28,160 nucleotides of DNA, from NCBI GenBank assembly GCA_012511395.1, contig JAAZGD010000073.1, positions 1-28,160 on the forward strand, in the 5' to 3' direction. The notes beneath the pieces are model-generated. The model made no database searches and was not told the DNA's origin. It was given only the letters and a program-made list of their open reading frames with translations. Within the stretch, counting starts at the first letter, position 1; each line of letters opens with the position of its first letter. The DNA comes from Clostridiales bacterium (GTDB lineage Bacteria; Bacillota; Clostridia; Peptostreptococcales; Anaerovoracaceae). Made by a program: the position numbers and the translations under genes. Below are positions 1 to 8,617 of this stretch, in pieces.

Positions 1-76
1 ATATTTTTTTGGGACATACGGCATAGCATATGTCGCAGCCTTTGCAGCTGGATTTATCGATTTTAATAATAGCCAT
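1..76 (-). CDS. 4Fe-4S ferredoxin subunit of the 2-oxoacid oxidoreductase, N-terminal fragment
   Basis: Partial gene; its 3' end lies beyond the left edge. The visible 25 residues begin MAIIKIDKSSCKGCDICYAV and continue CPKKI, the CxxCxxCxxxCP signature of a 4Fe-4S ferredoxin domain. The ATG follows directly after the TAA of the beta-subunit gene, and an AAGGAAA Shine-Dalgarno lies inside that gene's end, so the two are co-transcribed. In this enzyme family such small subunits carry electrons from the TPP/FeS core to soluble ferredoxin. By context it is the delta-type (KorD/VorD-like) subunit. A gamma-subunit gene may follow outside the window, but that is inference. Confidence 0.8.
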   Translation of the reverse strand, partial: MAIIKIDKSSCKGCDICYAVCPKKI

Positions 77-844
77 TTAAAGAGTTTCCTTCTTTCTAAG
101 CCTTTCAATATATTCTTCCTTGGTCTTTTCAGATTTTAATACTCCTAAGGACACTGTGCCTTCCTTTGCCATATCTCTGTATTTTCTTAAAATAGCAGCA
201 GGCTCTTTTTCACCGTAAACATTTTTCCCGCCTTGAACAGGACATTGGGCCAACACCTCAATATAGGAAAAGCCTTTAGTCTCTATGCCTTCTTTTATGG
301 ATTTTTCAAGCTGTATGGGATGAGCTGTTGTCCATCTTGCAACATAAGATGCTCCAAGGGTATTTGCAAGGGCACATCCGTCAAGGGGATAGTCAATGGA
401 GCCAAAGGGCGATGTTTTAGTTACTGCATTCATTGGAGTCGTAGGAGATTTCTGACCTCCTGTCATACCGTAAATATAGTTGTTAATCATTATTACAGTT
501 ATATCTATGTTTCTTCCCGCTGCATGGATGAAATGGTTTCCCCCAATGGCAAGACAGTCACCGTCACCTGTGAACACCATCACATTTTTATCAGGCTGTG
601 CCAGTTTAAGACCTGTGGCAAAAGCCAAGGCCCTTCCGTGAATTGTATGCATCACATCCATATTTATGTAGCAGGGAATCCATGAGGAGCATCCGATTCC
701 CGAAACCAAAGCAGTGTTTTCTCTAATGCCCAATTTATCTATGGCTCTTATGGCTGCCTGCTGCACAATACCGTTACCGCATCCGGGACAGAAGAGAGTG
801 GGGAGAGCTTCTTTTCTGATGTATTCTTCAAAAAGGCTATTCAT
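77..844 (-). CDS. korB: 2-oxoacid:ferredoxin oxidoreductase, beta subunit (TPP-binding)
   Basis: A 255-aa protein, typical length for KorB-type beta subunits. It holds the thiamine pyrophosphate site: GDGD at residues 93-96 and the NN about 25 residues later, followed by YGMTGGQ. Cysteines at 19 and 22 (CPGCG), 52 (GIGCSS) and near 200 (AQCP) fit the cluster ligands of this family. With the alpha subunit it decarboxylates a 2-oxoacid with CoA to an acyl-CoA, CO2 and reduced ferredoxin in the cytoplasm. The start codon overlaps the alpha-subunit stop by 8 bp (ATGAATAG), suggesting translational coupling. 2-Oxoglutarate is the likely substrate given the glutamate-producing hut operon upstream; a branched-chain 2-oxoacid (Vor-type) substrate cannot be excluded. 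Confidence 0.85.
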   Translation of the reverse strand: MNSLFEEYIRKEALPTLFCPGCGNGIVQQAAIRAIDKLGIRENTALVSGIGCSSWIPCYINMDVMHTIHGRALAFATGLKLAQPDKNVMVFTGDGDCLAIGGNHFIHAAGRNIDITVIMINNYIYGMTGGQKSPTTPMNAVTKTSPFGSIDYPLDGCALANTLGASYVARWTTAHPIQLEKSIKEGIETKGFSYIEVLAQCPVQGGKNVYGEKEPAAILRKYRDMAKEGTVSLGVLKSEKTKEEYIERLRKKETL

Positions 845-2081
845 CTTCTTCTATCTCCTTCTTCACGCCTGTTTCTTTAATAATTCTGTTCAGAATCTCC
901 TGAGGTGTGGGTAGCTCTCCTCCGCTTTTTGCCAATGAAATTACCTTAACCTTTTTTGCCACTCTTTCAATTTCTCTGCAGTATTTACCCATGTTCATTT
1001 CGGGAACGATTATGAGCTCCACTTTTTTTATAAGCTTCTTTAACTGTTCCTCAGGGAAAGGCCAGACTGTGTTGATTTTTATAAGGCCCACCTTAAGATG
1101 ACCGTAATCTGTCTGCAGTGTTTGAGGCACTCCTTTGGTAATAACATCCCTTACTATCTTAAGCTTGGAAGTAATTCTGTCATCCTTAATTCCTCTTGCA
1201 AGCTTAACTGCGTTCAAGGATGTCCTTACAACCGAGCCATATGCAACGATTGCAATTTCCGCATCCTCCATAAAGTAGGTATCGATGCTTGCAATCTTAT
1301 CGATATTTTTGGAAATTTTTTCATCCAGCTTGACGAGAAAGTCTCCCGACTTCTGAGGCAGATGACCTATTCTTCTTCCCATCTCGTCGTGAAGCTGGCC
1401 TTCAACCAAAGTGTTTGCTCCCTTATAAAAGTCGGTACAAGGAGATCCTGCAGAAACGGGTATTACTTCTTTTTCTTTTTCAATCTCTTTATCGACGGAG
1501 ATTTTCTCTCTCATATGTCCTACTATTTCATCTCCCAAAAGAATTACAGGCGTCCTGTACTCTTCTGCCAGCTGAAAGGCTTTTTTTGTAAAATCATACA
1601 TTTCCTGAACTGAAGAAGGAGCCAGTGCAATTATCTGATAGTCTCCGTGGCTTCCATATCTTGCCTGATAAATATCGTGCTGGGAAGACATGGTAGGTTG
1701 ACCTGTGGAGGGACCTCCTCTTTGTATGTCTACAATAACTACAGGAGTCTCTGTAGATACAGCATAGCCTATAGCCTCCTGCATAAGAGTAAACCCGGGG
1801 CCTGATGTTGCTGTCATGGCTTTTCGCCCACCCCATCTTGCTCCTACTATTGCACAGGCTGAAGCTATTTCATCCTCCATCTGAATAAAAGTGCCCCCTG
1901 CTTTTCCCATTTCAAGGGCCAGGTATTCTATTACCTCTGTAGAAGGTGTAATGGGATAGCCGGCAAAAAAACGACACCCACCATGGATAGCTCCCTTGGC
2001 ACAAGCCTCGTTTCCTTGTAAAACCATTTTTGTGGGCTCTTTATGCCCTTGGCTTTCTTTTGATATAAATTCTTTGTCCAT
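837..2081 (-). CDS. korA: 2-oxoacid:ferredoxin oxidoreductase, alpha subunit
   Basis: Alpha subunit with the pyrimidine-binding and transketolase-C-like regions fused, as in KorA/VorB. Near the N-terminus it has GNEACAKGAI and AGYPITPSTE, followed by MEDEIAS and TSGPGF, all family hallmarks. I start it at the ATG of MDKEF (2081), because AAGAAGG lies about 10 nt upstream; this gives 414 aa. An upstream in-frame ATG at 2105 has no Shine-Dalgarno. It is the first gene of its own transcription unit (promoter at 2135-2163) and is followed by the beta and ferredoxin subunits. The substrate is inferred as 2-oxoglutarate from the neighbouring histidine-to-glutamate pathway, not proven by sequence. 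Confidence 0.83.
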   Translation of the reverse strand: MDKEFISKESQGHKEPTKMVLQGNEACAKGAIHGGCRFFAGYPITPSTEVIEYLALEMGKAGGTFIQMEDEIASACAIVGARWGGRKAMTATSGPGFTLMQEAIGYAVSTETPVVIVDIQRGGPSTGQPTMSSQHDIYQARYGSHGDYQIIALAPSSVQEMYDFTKKAFQLAEEYRTPVILLGDEIVGHMREKISVDKEIEKEKEVIPVSAGSPCTDFYKGANTLVEGQLHDEMGRRIGHLPQKSGDFLVKLDEKISKNIDKIASIDTYFMEDAEIAIVAYGSVVRTSLNAVKLARGIKDDRITSKLKIVRDVITKGVPQTLQTDYGHLKVGLIKINTVWPFPEEQLKKLIKKVELIIVPEMNMGKYCREIERVAKKVKVISLAKSGGELPTPQEILNRIIKETGVKKEIEEDE

Positions 2082-2134
2082 AAAAGGAAAACCTTCTTTT
2101 TTCATTAACAAATTTGCTGTTAGCTTATATGGAG

Positions 2135-2163
2135 ATTATATCATTGTATACAAAATATATCAA
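2135..2163 (-). promoter_or_regulatory. Sigma-70-type promoter of the korA-korB-ferredoxin operon
   Basis: On the minus strand, TTGATA (plus-strand positions 2158-2163) and TATAAT (2135-2140) are separated by exactly 17 bp. The -35 box differs from consensus at one position and the -10 box is perfect. It lies about 55 bp upstream of the chosen korA start. A TTGTATACAA palindrome fills much of the spacer, which suggests repression. Confidence 0.72.
2144..2153. promoter_or_regulatory. Palindromic operator candidate TTGTATACAA, promoter-proximal copy
   Basis: A perfect 10-bp palindrome inside the spacer of the kor promoter; protein bound here would block RNA polymerase. The half-site resembles those of GntR-family repressors, but that assignment is inference. 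An identical copy lies 75 bp away. Confidence 0.55.
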
Positions 2164-2218
2164 TATTTTTACTTGAAATTTCAGTATTTTTTCCGAATCT
2201 CTATGTTTACTTGTATAT

Positions 2219-2228
2219 TTGTATACAA
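2219..2228. promoter_or_regulatory. Palindromic operator candidate TTGTATACAA, distal copy
   Basis: Second perfect copy of the palindrome in the kor promoter. Its centre is 75 bp from that copy, and it sits upstream of the -35 box, just after the end of ftcD. An extra half-site TTGTAT starts at 2211. Paired sites at about seven helical turns would allow cooperative or looped binding. Confidence 0.5.
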
Positions 2229-2262
2229 TTTTATTGCAGTAAATCGCAAACTTGTTAAAGTC

Positions 2263-3156
2263 TTACAAAAGGTGATTCTCTATTACCTGCACTTTGTAAT
2301 TGAAATCTTCAATCATTAAACACTCCTCTGCCACGTCTATAAGCGCCTTCATGGGGCATAAGCCTATAAGCTCAGAGCCTATGACTAAAGCTCCTCTTTC
2401 CTTTGCCTTCTCTTTTACAATCTCTGTAACCTTGAACAAAGAAGTTACTGTGTAGTCAGTCATGTTAATTGAAACTTGGGCAATATTTCTTTCTTCAAGC
2501 ATGATGCCTATGGCTTTAACCTTAGGAAGTCCCCCTGAAGATTCTCTTATTTCCTTTGCTATTTCATTTGCCATTTCAAGATTGTCAGTATTTAAATTCA
2601 AATTATAAGCTATGAGAGGAGGTCTTGCGCCTACTGCTATGACACCTGCAGTTTTATGAATGCCTGTTCCGAAATCAGGATGCCATTGGGGGTCCTTAAC
2701 CTTTTCCCCCATTCCTTCAAACTGGCCTTTTCTTATGGCAGCAAGGTTAGTTCTGTGTTCAGCTGTTGCCGATTTCTCATAAAGAAAAACAGGCACACCT
2801 GCTTCCTCAAAAATTCTCTTTCCCACAGCTTTTGAAAGAGCGATGCAGTCTTCCTCCGATGCATCTTTAATGGGAACGAAAGGCATTACATCTACTGCTC
2901 CCATTCTGGGGTGCTCTCCCTCATGCTTTGTAAGATCGATTAATTCGGCAGCTTTCTTTACAAGTTTAACGCTTGCTTCTTCCACAGCTTCAGGACTTCC
3001 CATATAAGTAATCACTGTACGGTTGTGAGACGGATCGCTTGAGTAATCTAAAAGAGTTGCGCCTTTAGTATTTCTTATTTGATCAACGCAAGCCTCCACA
3101 ACTTCCTTGTTTCTGCCTTCGCTTATGTTTGGAATGCTCTCAATAATTTTTGCCAT
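2263..3156 (-). CDS. ftcD: Glutamate formimidoyltransferase
   Basis: 297 aa, the size of a stand-alone formiminotransferase domain; in animals it is fused to the cyclodeaminase. It transfers the formimino group of N-formimino-L-glutamate to tetrahydrofolate, releasing glutamate: the last carbon-skeleton step of this histidine pathway. Recognisable segments are the N-terminal ESIPNISEGR, the SHNRTVITY region, HPRMGAVDVMPFVP near residues 80-95, and GARPPLIAYNLNL. A good AAGGAG Shine-Dalgarno precedes the ATG. It is the last gene of the hutH-hutU-hutI-fchA-ftcD unit and follows fchA with a 13-bp gap. Confidence 0.93.
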   Translation of the reverse strand: MAKIIESIPNISEGRNKEVVEACVDQIRNTKGATLLDYSSDPSHNRTVITYMGSPEAVEEASVKLVKKAAELIDLTKHEGEHPRMGAVDVMPFVPIKDASEEDCIALSKAVGKRIFEEAGVPVFLYEKSATAEHRTNLAAIRKGQFEGMGEKVKDPQWHPDFGTGIHKTAGVIAVGARPPLIAYNLNLNTDNLEMANEIAKEIRESSGGLPKVKAIGIMLEERNIAQVSINMTDYTVTSLFKVTEIVKEKAKERGALVIGSELIGLCPMKALIDVAEECLMIEDFNYKVQVIENHLL

Positions 3157-3169
3157 TTATACTTCTCCT

Positions 3170-3790
3170 TTACAGATTGTTTTTTACTTCTTCGTAAATA
3201 CTATTGGCTAAAGCTTCTGCTTCCTTGTAAATCTTTTCACCTTTATCCTTAAAGGATATCTCCATGTCAGGGTTTTTTATTCCCGGCAAATTTGTCAGCA
3301 CATTCAGCCATGCTCCCTTTAACATTGCCAAAAACATCAAAGCTGAAACTCCAAGGTCAGATGCGCAGTTAGGATTTGATTTTCCCACTATAGTCTTTGC
3401 TATATTTAAACCGTCTATGGCAAGCTCCATCACCGAGAACGGGACTTTAGTTGCTAAAAGGACAGCCTCCTTTATAGCTTCCGCTCTTAAAGCTTTTTCT
3501 TCCTCTGTATCTTTTTTCATGGCATAAGCTTTCATTACTTCCTTATAGCTTTCAGTATCTTCCTCTATCTTTTTGGAAAGCTCCTTTAGAATAATGTCAC
3601 CATCCCTTAAGGCTTCTTCGTTTACCTCCCAAAATTCCTTATACCTTTCCCTGCCTATGGTAAGATTTGCCACCATCATAACAAGAGCCATGCCTTGTGC
3701 CCCTGTAAAGGCAGAGGCCGAACCGCCGCCGGGTGCCGGTGCATCGCTTTTTAACAACTCCAAATATTCGTTAACTCTTAAATCCAGCAT
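3170..3790 (-). CDS. fchA: Formimidoyltetrahydrofolate cyclodeaminase
   Basis: 206 aa, normal for the FchA/FTCD_C family. It converts 5-formimino-THF to 5,10-methenyl-THF with release of ammonia, capturing the histidine-derived one-carbon unit. The family's glycine-rich motif is seen as PAPGGGSASAF around residues 18-28. The rest is predicted mostly helical, as expected. It sits between hutI and ftcD on the same strand with gaps of only 13-17 bp and a GGGGG-rich Shine-Dalgarno. Methenyl-THF cyclohydrolases share this fold, but placement beside ftcD favours the cyclodeaminase. Confidence 0.9.
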   Translation of the reverse strand: MLDLRVNEYLELLKSDAPAPGGGSASAFTGAQGMALVMMVANLTIGRERYKEFWEVNEEALRDGDIILKELSKKIEEDTESYKEVMKAYAMKKDTEEEKALRAEAIKEAVLLATKVPFSVMELAIDGLNIAKTIVGKSNPNCASDLGVSALMFLAMLKGAWLNVLTNLPGIKNPDMEISFKDKGEKIYKEAEALANSIYEEVKNNL

Positions 3791-3807
3791 GTTATCCCCC
3801 TTTTGTT

Positions 3808-5043
3808 TTATACGAGCCTTCCTTTTTTAACTGTTCCTATACAAAGATTGCTGCCGAAGCGATAGCATAACATCTCCATATCCTGAGCGTTCCAAACGGC
3901 AAGGTCCAGATCCTTTCCCACCTCAAGTGAGCCGATTTTATCTCCCAAGTTTAAGGCATAGGCAGGATTTATGGTTACGGCTGTAAGTATTTCTTCCGGA
4001 GTCATTCTGTATCTTAAGTATCCAAGATTAATGGAAAGCTGCAGGTTTAATGAAGGGCTTGAGCCGGGATTGAAGTCGGTTGCTATTGCCACAGGAACTC
4101 CTTTCTCTATCATCTTTCTTGCAGGTGCAAAGCTTTTGTTCAGATAAAATGAAGTTGAAGGTAAAAGCATGGCTGTAACCCCTCCATCCTTTAAGGCTTC
4201 TATACCTTTATCTCCTATGGCTATAAGATGCTCTGCCGTTTTTGCTTTCATCCTTCCCGCTAAAATCGAGCCGCCTATTTCTTCTATTTCATCGGCATGG
4301 ATTCTTAAATCAAAACCCATATCCTTTGCCATCCTTAAATATCTTTCCGCTTGCTCCACATTAAAGACGGAGTCCTCACAGAAAACGTCTACGAAAGAAG
4401 CCAGGTTTTTCTCCTTCACTTCTTCCAGCACAGATTTGCAAAGCTCATCTATATATAGATCTGCCTTTCCTTTATACTCTATAGGTATGGCATGAGCTCC
4501 CATGTAGGAAGAAACTATGGTCATGGGATGGCTTTCTGATAAAGCCTTTATAACCTCCAGGGTTTTAATCTCTGTGTCCCTGTCAAGACCGTATCCTGAT
4601 TTTGCTTCCACGGTGGTGACTCCCAAAGCCATCATCTCATCCAGAAAGCCTTCTGATTTATCGTAAAGCTCCTCAAAGGTTGCTTCTCTTGTTTTTCTTA
4701 CAGTGTCAAGAATTCCTCCGCCTTGTCTTAATATCTCAAGATAGTCTGCCCCCTTTAGCTTTAAAGGAATTTCATGCTGTCTAAATCCTCCAAAGACAAG
4801 ATGGGTATGGGCATCTACAAGACCGGGCGTTACAAGATTCCCTTCCACATCAATTACAAAATCAAAGGAATCTTCTTTTTCCTTAAAGTCCTTTGCTTCG
4901 CAGATTTTCGTAATAATTCCATCTTCGGAAATTATTACAGCGTCCTTTAACTTCCTGTTTTCCCCCTGCTCTTTTCCTTTATGAGCATAGCTTCCCACAG
5001 GTGTTTGAAGAAGTCCTATGTTTTTAATTAAAAGTCTTTCCAT
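3808..5043 (-). CDS. hutI: Imidazolonepropionase
   Basis: 411 aa amidohydrolase-superfamily enzyme that hydrolyses imidazolone-5-propionate to N-formimino-L-glutamate, the third step of histidine degradation. Metal-binding HxH is at residues 79 and 81 (VDAHTHLVFGG). Later ligands appear in GAHAIP, LRIHADEI and IATDFNPGSSP, all typical of HutI. Length agrees with the family (about 405-420 aa). The ATG has an AAGGAG Shine-Dalgarno and lies 18 bp after hutU. Confidence 0.95.
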   Translation of the reverse strand: MERLLIKNIGLLQTPVGSYAHKGKEQGENRKLKDAVIISEDGIITKICEAKDFKEKEDSFDFVIDVEGNLVTPGLVDAHTHLVFGGFRQHEIPLKLKGADYLEILRQGGGILDTVRKTREATFEELYDKSEGFLDEMMALGVTTVEAKSGYGLDRDTEIKTLEVIKALSESHPMTIVSSYMGAHAIPIEYKGKADLYIDELCKSVLEEVKEKNLASFVDVFCEDSVFNVEQAERYLRMAKDMGFDLRIHADEIEEIGGSILAGRMKAKTAEHLIAIGDKGIEALKDGGVTAMLLPSTSFYLNKSFAPARKMIEKGVPVAIATDFNPGSSPSLNLQLSINLGYLRYRMTPEEILTAVTINPAYALNLGDKIGSLEVGKDLDLAVWNAQDMEMLCYRFGSNLCIGTVKKGRLV

Positions 5044-5061
5044 CCCTTGCTCCTTCTTTTT

Positions 5062-7077
5062 CTAAAAGATTTCATCAATGGCTTTTTTAATTATTTCGTC
5101 TTTTACAAGGAAGGGAAGTGTAATGTGGCCTTCTTTGTGTTTCTTGTTATAGTCAATAGCCGTCTCTATGGCTCCTTCATTTCTAGCCCAGCTTCTTCTT
5201 GCAACTCCTCCAATTACATCCCACATCATTGCAGACTTAATTATCTCATCTATTCTTTCCGATCCGTCCAGCACCAGACCAAACCCTCCGTTTATGGATT
5301 TTCCTATTCCTACTCCGCCTCCGTTATGAAGAGCGCAAAGGCTCATGCCTCTTGCTGCGTTTCCTGCAAAGCATTGAGTTGCCATATCTGCCATAACGTT
5401 TGAGCCATCCTTAATATTTGCGGTTTCCCTAAAAGGAGAATCAGCTCCCGATACATCATGATGATCTCTTCCAAGCATTACAGGGCCGATCTTTCCTTCC
5501 CTTACCATCCTGTTAAACTCCAAAGCTATTCTCGTTCTTCCTTCATGGTCCTGATAAAGGATCCTTGCTTGTGTCCCTACAACCAGGTTGTTTTTCTTTG
5601 CGTCTTTAATCCACATATAGTTGTCCCTGTCCTGAAAACACTTATTAGGATCTATTAAGTCCATGGCGGCTTTGTCTGTTTTAACCAAGTCATCGGGCTT
5701 TCCGGAAAGACAAACCCATCTGAATGGTCCGTAGCCGTAATCAAAGAGCATAGGTCCCATAATATCTTCAACATATGAAGGCCAGATAAATCCGTCTTTT
5801 TCATCCCTTCCATTCTTTGAAACCTCTTTGACTCCTGCATCGTAAAGAGCTTTTAGAAATGAATTTCCGTAATCAAAGAAGTAGGTACCTTTTTCAGATA
5901 GTTTTTTAATGGCTTCAAAATGTCTCCTTAGGGATTTATCAACTTCCTTATTAAAGGCTTTTCTGTCGTTATGAAGAAGCTTAGTTCTTTCATCAAAGCA
6001 TAAGCTTACAGGACAGTATCCTCCGTTATATACGTTGTGACATGATGTCTGATCCGACAAAAGTTCTATTTTGAAATCCTGCTTCACTGCCGCTTCAAGG
6101 AGGTCAACAATATTTCCGTGGTATGCTATGGAAATCGCTTCCTTCTTCTCCAGTTTTTCTGTGGCAGTTTTAAAGACTTCATCAAGATTATCGGTTACCA
6201 TGTCTACCCAACCTTGATTCTTCCTAGTCATTATTCTTGAAAGATCAACCTCTGCGAAAATTCCTACGGCTCCTGAAATGGTAGCTGCTTTTGGCTGGGC
6301 TCCTGACATTCCGCCAAGGCCTGAGGATACGAAGGTATGGCCTTTAAGATCTTCATTGCACTTTACTCCCAGGTATTTTCTTCCTGCATTAAGGATGGTA
6401 TTAAAGGTGCCGTGAACTATACCTTGAGGCCCTATGTACATCCAGCCTCCCGCTGTCATCTGTCCGTAATTTGCAACGCCCATTTCTTGAGCGACTTCCC
6501 AGTCCTCAATATTGTCGAACATTCCCACCATAAGGGCGTTTGTTATAATTACTCTCGGCGCTTCCTTATGTGAGGGAAACAATCCTAAAGGGTGACCGGA
6601 CATCACTACAAGCGTCTGGTCCTGTGTCAGCGCTTCCAGATACTTCTTTAACAATCTGTACTGAAGCCAGTTTTGACAAGGCTGTCCCGTTTCGCCATAA
6701 GTTACAAGCTCATAAGGATACAGAGCTATTTCAAAGTCCAGATTGTTATCGATCATAACCTGAAAGGCTTTTCCTTCAACACAGTTTCCTTTATATTCTT
6801 CTATAGCCTTTCCTCTGATTCTCCCTTCCGGCCTGTACCTGTAAGCATAAATTCTGCCCCTCCCTTTAAGCTCCTTTAAAAACTCAGGAGCTAAGGTTTC
6901 ATGATGCTTTTCAGGAACGTATCTAAGAGCATTTCTCAAAGCCGTCTCTGTCTGTTCCTTTGTTAATCTGAAACCTCTGTCGGGAGCTCTTCTTATTCCT
7001 TCCTGAAAATCAGGATAAGAAGGCAAGCTGTCATCCAAAGCTATGGTGACTGCTTTTTCTATATTTAAATTATCCAT
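5062..7077 (-). CDS. hutU: Urocanate hydratase (long form)
   Basis: 671 aa; NAD-dependent hydration of urocanate to imidazolonepropionate, the second step of the pathway. It contains the glycine-rich SSGLGGMSGAQPKAA stretch used for NAD binding, the conserved NGGYCP segment, and C-terminal LHNGGGVGIGKSINGGFG. It is about 115 residues longer than the roughly 555-aa enzymes of Bacillus and Pseudomonas, and belongs to the longer form also seen in some anaerobes and in animals. The Shine-Dalgarno AGGAGGT is strong, and the gene follows hutH after 13 bp. Confidence 0.94.
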   Translation of the reverse strand: MDNLNIEKAVTIALDDSLPSYPDFQEGIRRAPDRGFRLTKEQTETALRNALRYVPEKHHETLAPEFLKELKGRGRIYAYRYRPEGRIRGKAIEEYKGNCVEGKAFQVMIDNNLDFEIALYPYELVTYGETGQPCQNWLQYRLLKKYLEALTQDQTLVVMSGHPLGLFPSHKEAPRVIITNALMVGMFDNIEDWEVAQEMGVANYGQMTAGGWMYIGPQGIVHGTFNTILNAGRKYLGVKCNEDLKGHTFVSSGLGGMSGAQPKAATISGAVGIFAEVDLSRIMTRKNQGWVDMVTDNLDEVFKTATEKLEKKEAISIAYHGNIVDLLEAAVKQDFKIELLSDQTSCHNVYNGGYCPVSLCFDERTKLLHNDRKAFNKEVDKSLRRHFEAIKKLSEKGTYFFDYGNSFLKALYDAGVKEVSKNGRDEKDGFIWPSYVEDIMGPMLFDYGYGPFRWVCLSGKPDDLVKTDKAAMDLIDPNKCFQDRDNYMWIKDAKKNNLVVGTQARILYQDHEGRTRIALEFNRMVREGKIGPVMLGRDHHDVSGADSPFRETANIKDGSNVMADMATQCFAGNAARGMSLCALHNGGGVGIGKSINGGFGLVLDGSERIDEIIKSAMMWDVIGGVARRSWARNEGAIETAIDYNKKHKEGHITLPFLVKDEIIKKAIDEIF

Positions 7078-7090
7078 AAGGCACCTCCTG

Positions 7091-8617
7091 CTATTTTAAC
7101 GGTCCTGTTACTTCTTCTGCCGCTTCTAAAATCTGGCCTTTTTTAATCATTTCATCAATTATTACCATAGGTGTATGCATCAGAACATCGTCTTCAACAG
7201 GCTCAACTCTTTCTCTGACTTTATCATATACTTTCTTAAGAGCAGGGGAAAGACCTGTTTCACCTCTTAGGTAAACTCCCTGACATGCAGAGAACAGTTC
7301 AATAGCTAAAACCTTCTGGGTATTATCAAGAATCATCTGTGCAGTTCTTGCAGCCGTAGTCCCCATGCTTACATGGTCCTCTTGATTTCCCGATGACGGA
7401 ATGGAGTCCACAGATGCAGGATGAGCATATATTTTGTTTTCAGATACCATGGAGGCAGCTGAGTATTGGGCTATCATAAAGCCTGAACAAACACCGCTTT
7501 TTTTCGTTAAAAAGGGAGGCAAGCCTTCTGAAAGCTGTGGATTTATAAGGCGTTCAGCCCTTCTCTCCGATATATCGCCTAATTCCGATATGGCAATTTT
7601 AAGAAAGTCAAACGCCAGTGCCATAGGTTGGCCGTGAAAGTTTCCTCCTGAAATTACTTCTTCTTCCTCAGGGAAGATTATGGGGTTATCTGTAACTGCA
7701 TTAATCTCCAAAGTCACCTTTTCAAAAACGTAGGATATGGCATCTTTGGTGGCGCCATGTACTTGCGGTGTACATCTTAATGAGTAGGGGTCCTGAAGTT
7801 TTTTTGGCTGAATGTCTTTGGCGTTTTCCGAACCTTTAAGAAGCTTTCTAATATTTTCGGCGGAGTCTATCTGACCTTGGTGGCCTCTCAGCTTTTGTAC
7901 TTTATGATCAAAGGCCTTTGTTACAGTGTTTAAGGCTTCACCTGTCATGGCCATAACAATGTCTGCTGTCTTAGAAAGCTTAAGGGCATCATATAAAACA
8001 TTTACTCCAATAGCAGTCATTATCTGTGTTCCGTTAATAAGGGCAAGCCCCTCCTTTGAGGAAAGCACTACAGGCTTTATCCCGGCTTTCTCCATAGCTT
8101 CTTTGCCTGTCATTATTTCACCTTTATACTCTGCCGTTCCTTCTCCTATTAAAACAAGCATAATATGGGCTAATGGAGCAAGATCCCCCGATGCTCCAAG
8201 AGACCCTTTCTCCGGTACTTGTGGGTGAACTCCTTTATTTACCATATCAACAAGGCTCAACAAAGTGTTGGGGCATATTCCGGAGTTTCCTCTTGACAGT
8301 GCATTTATTCTTAAAACCATGGCAGCTCTCACAACTTCTACAGGAAGAGGTCTTCCCATGGCGCAAGCATGGGACAGTATTAAGTTTCTTTGAAGGTTTT
8401 CTGTTTCGCTCTTCTCAATGACCACATCGGCCAGCTTTCCGAAGCCTGTAGTTAATCCGTAAATGACTGCGCCTTCTTCAACTTTTTTTTCAACAAAGTC
8501 TCTTGCCACCTTAACTTTTTTTAAAGCTTCAGGAACTATTTCAAGAGCAGCACCATGTCTTGCTACCTTTATAACTTCCTCGATGGTTAAGCTTTTTCCG
8601 TCAATTTTTACCACCAT
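7091..8617 (-). CDS. hutH: Histidine ammonia-lyase
   Basis: 508 aa, the expected family size. It deaminates L-histidine to trans-urocanate and ammonia, the entry step. The Ala-Ser-Gly triad that cyclises into the MIO electrophile is at residues 142-144 inside GSLGASGDLAPLAH. YGLTTGFG near residue 53 and a later GNFHGQPMALAFDF segment are also conserved. It is the first gene of the hut unit, with a near-perfect GAGGAGGT Shine-Dalgarno. No hut regulator (HutP or HutC) or histidine permease gene is visible in the window. Confidence 0.96.
   Translation of the reverse strand: MVVKIDGKSLTIEEVIKVARHGAALEIVPEALKKVKVARDFVEKKVEEGAVIYGLTTGFGKLADVVIEKSETENLQRNLILSHACAMGRPLPVEVVRAAMVLRINALSRGNSGICPNTLLSLVDMVNKGVHPQVPEKGSLGASGDLAPLAHIMLVLIGEGTAEYKGEIMTGKEAMEKAGIKPVVLSSKEGLALINGTQIMTAIGVNVLYDALKLSKTADIVMAMTGEALNTVTKAFDHKVQKLRGHQGQIDSAENIRKLLKGSENAKDIQPKKLQDPYSLRCTPQVHGATKDAISYVFEKVTLEINAVTDNPIIFPEEEEVISGGNFHGQPMALAFDFLKIAISELGDISERRAERLINPQLSEGLPPFLTKKSGVCSGFMIAQYSAASMVSENKIYAHPASVDSIPSSGNQEDHVSMGTTAARTAQMILDNTQKVLAIELFSACQGVYLRGETGLSPALKKVYDKVRERVEPVEDDVLMHTPMVIIDEMIKKGQILEAAEEVTGPLK

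Noticed and set aside
1098..1613. 171-codon open frame on the plus strand within korA
   Set aside because: It runs antisense to a gene with clear motifs and has no Shine-Dalgarno; the composition looks like a reverse-complement artefact.
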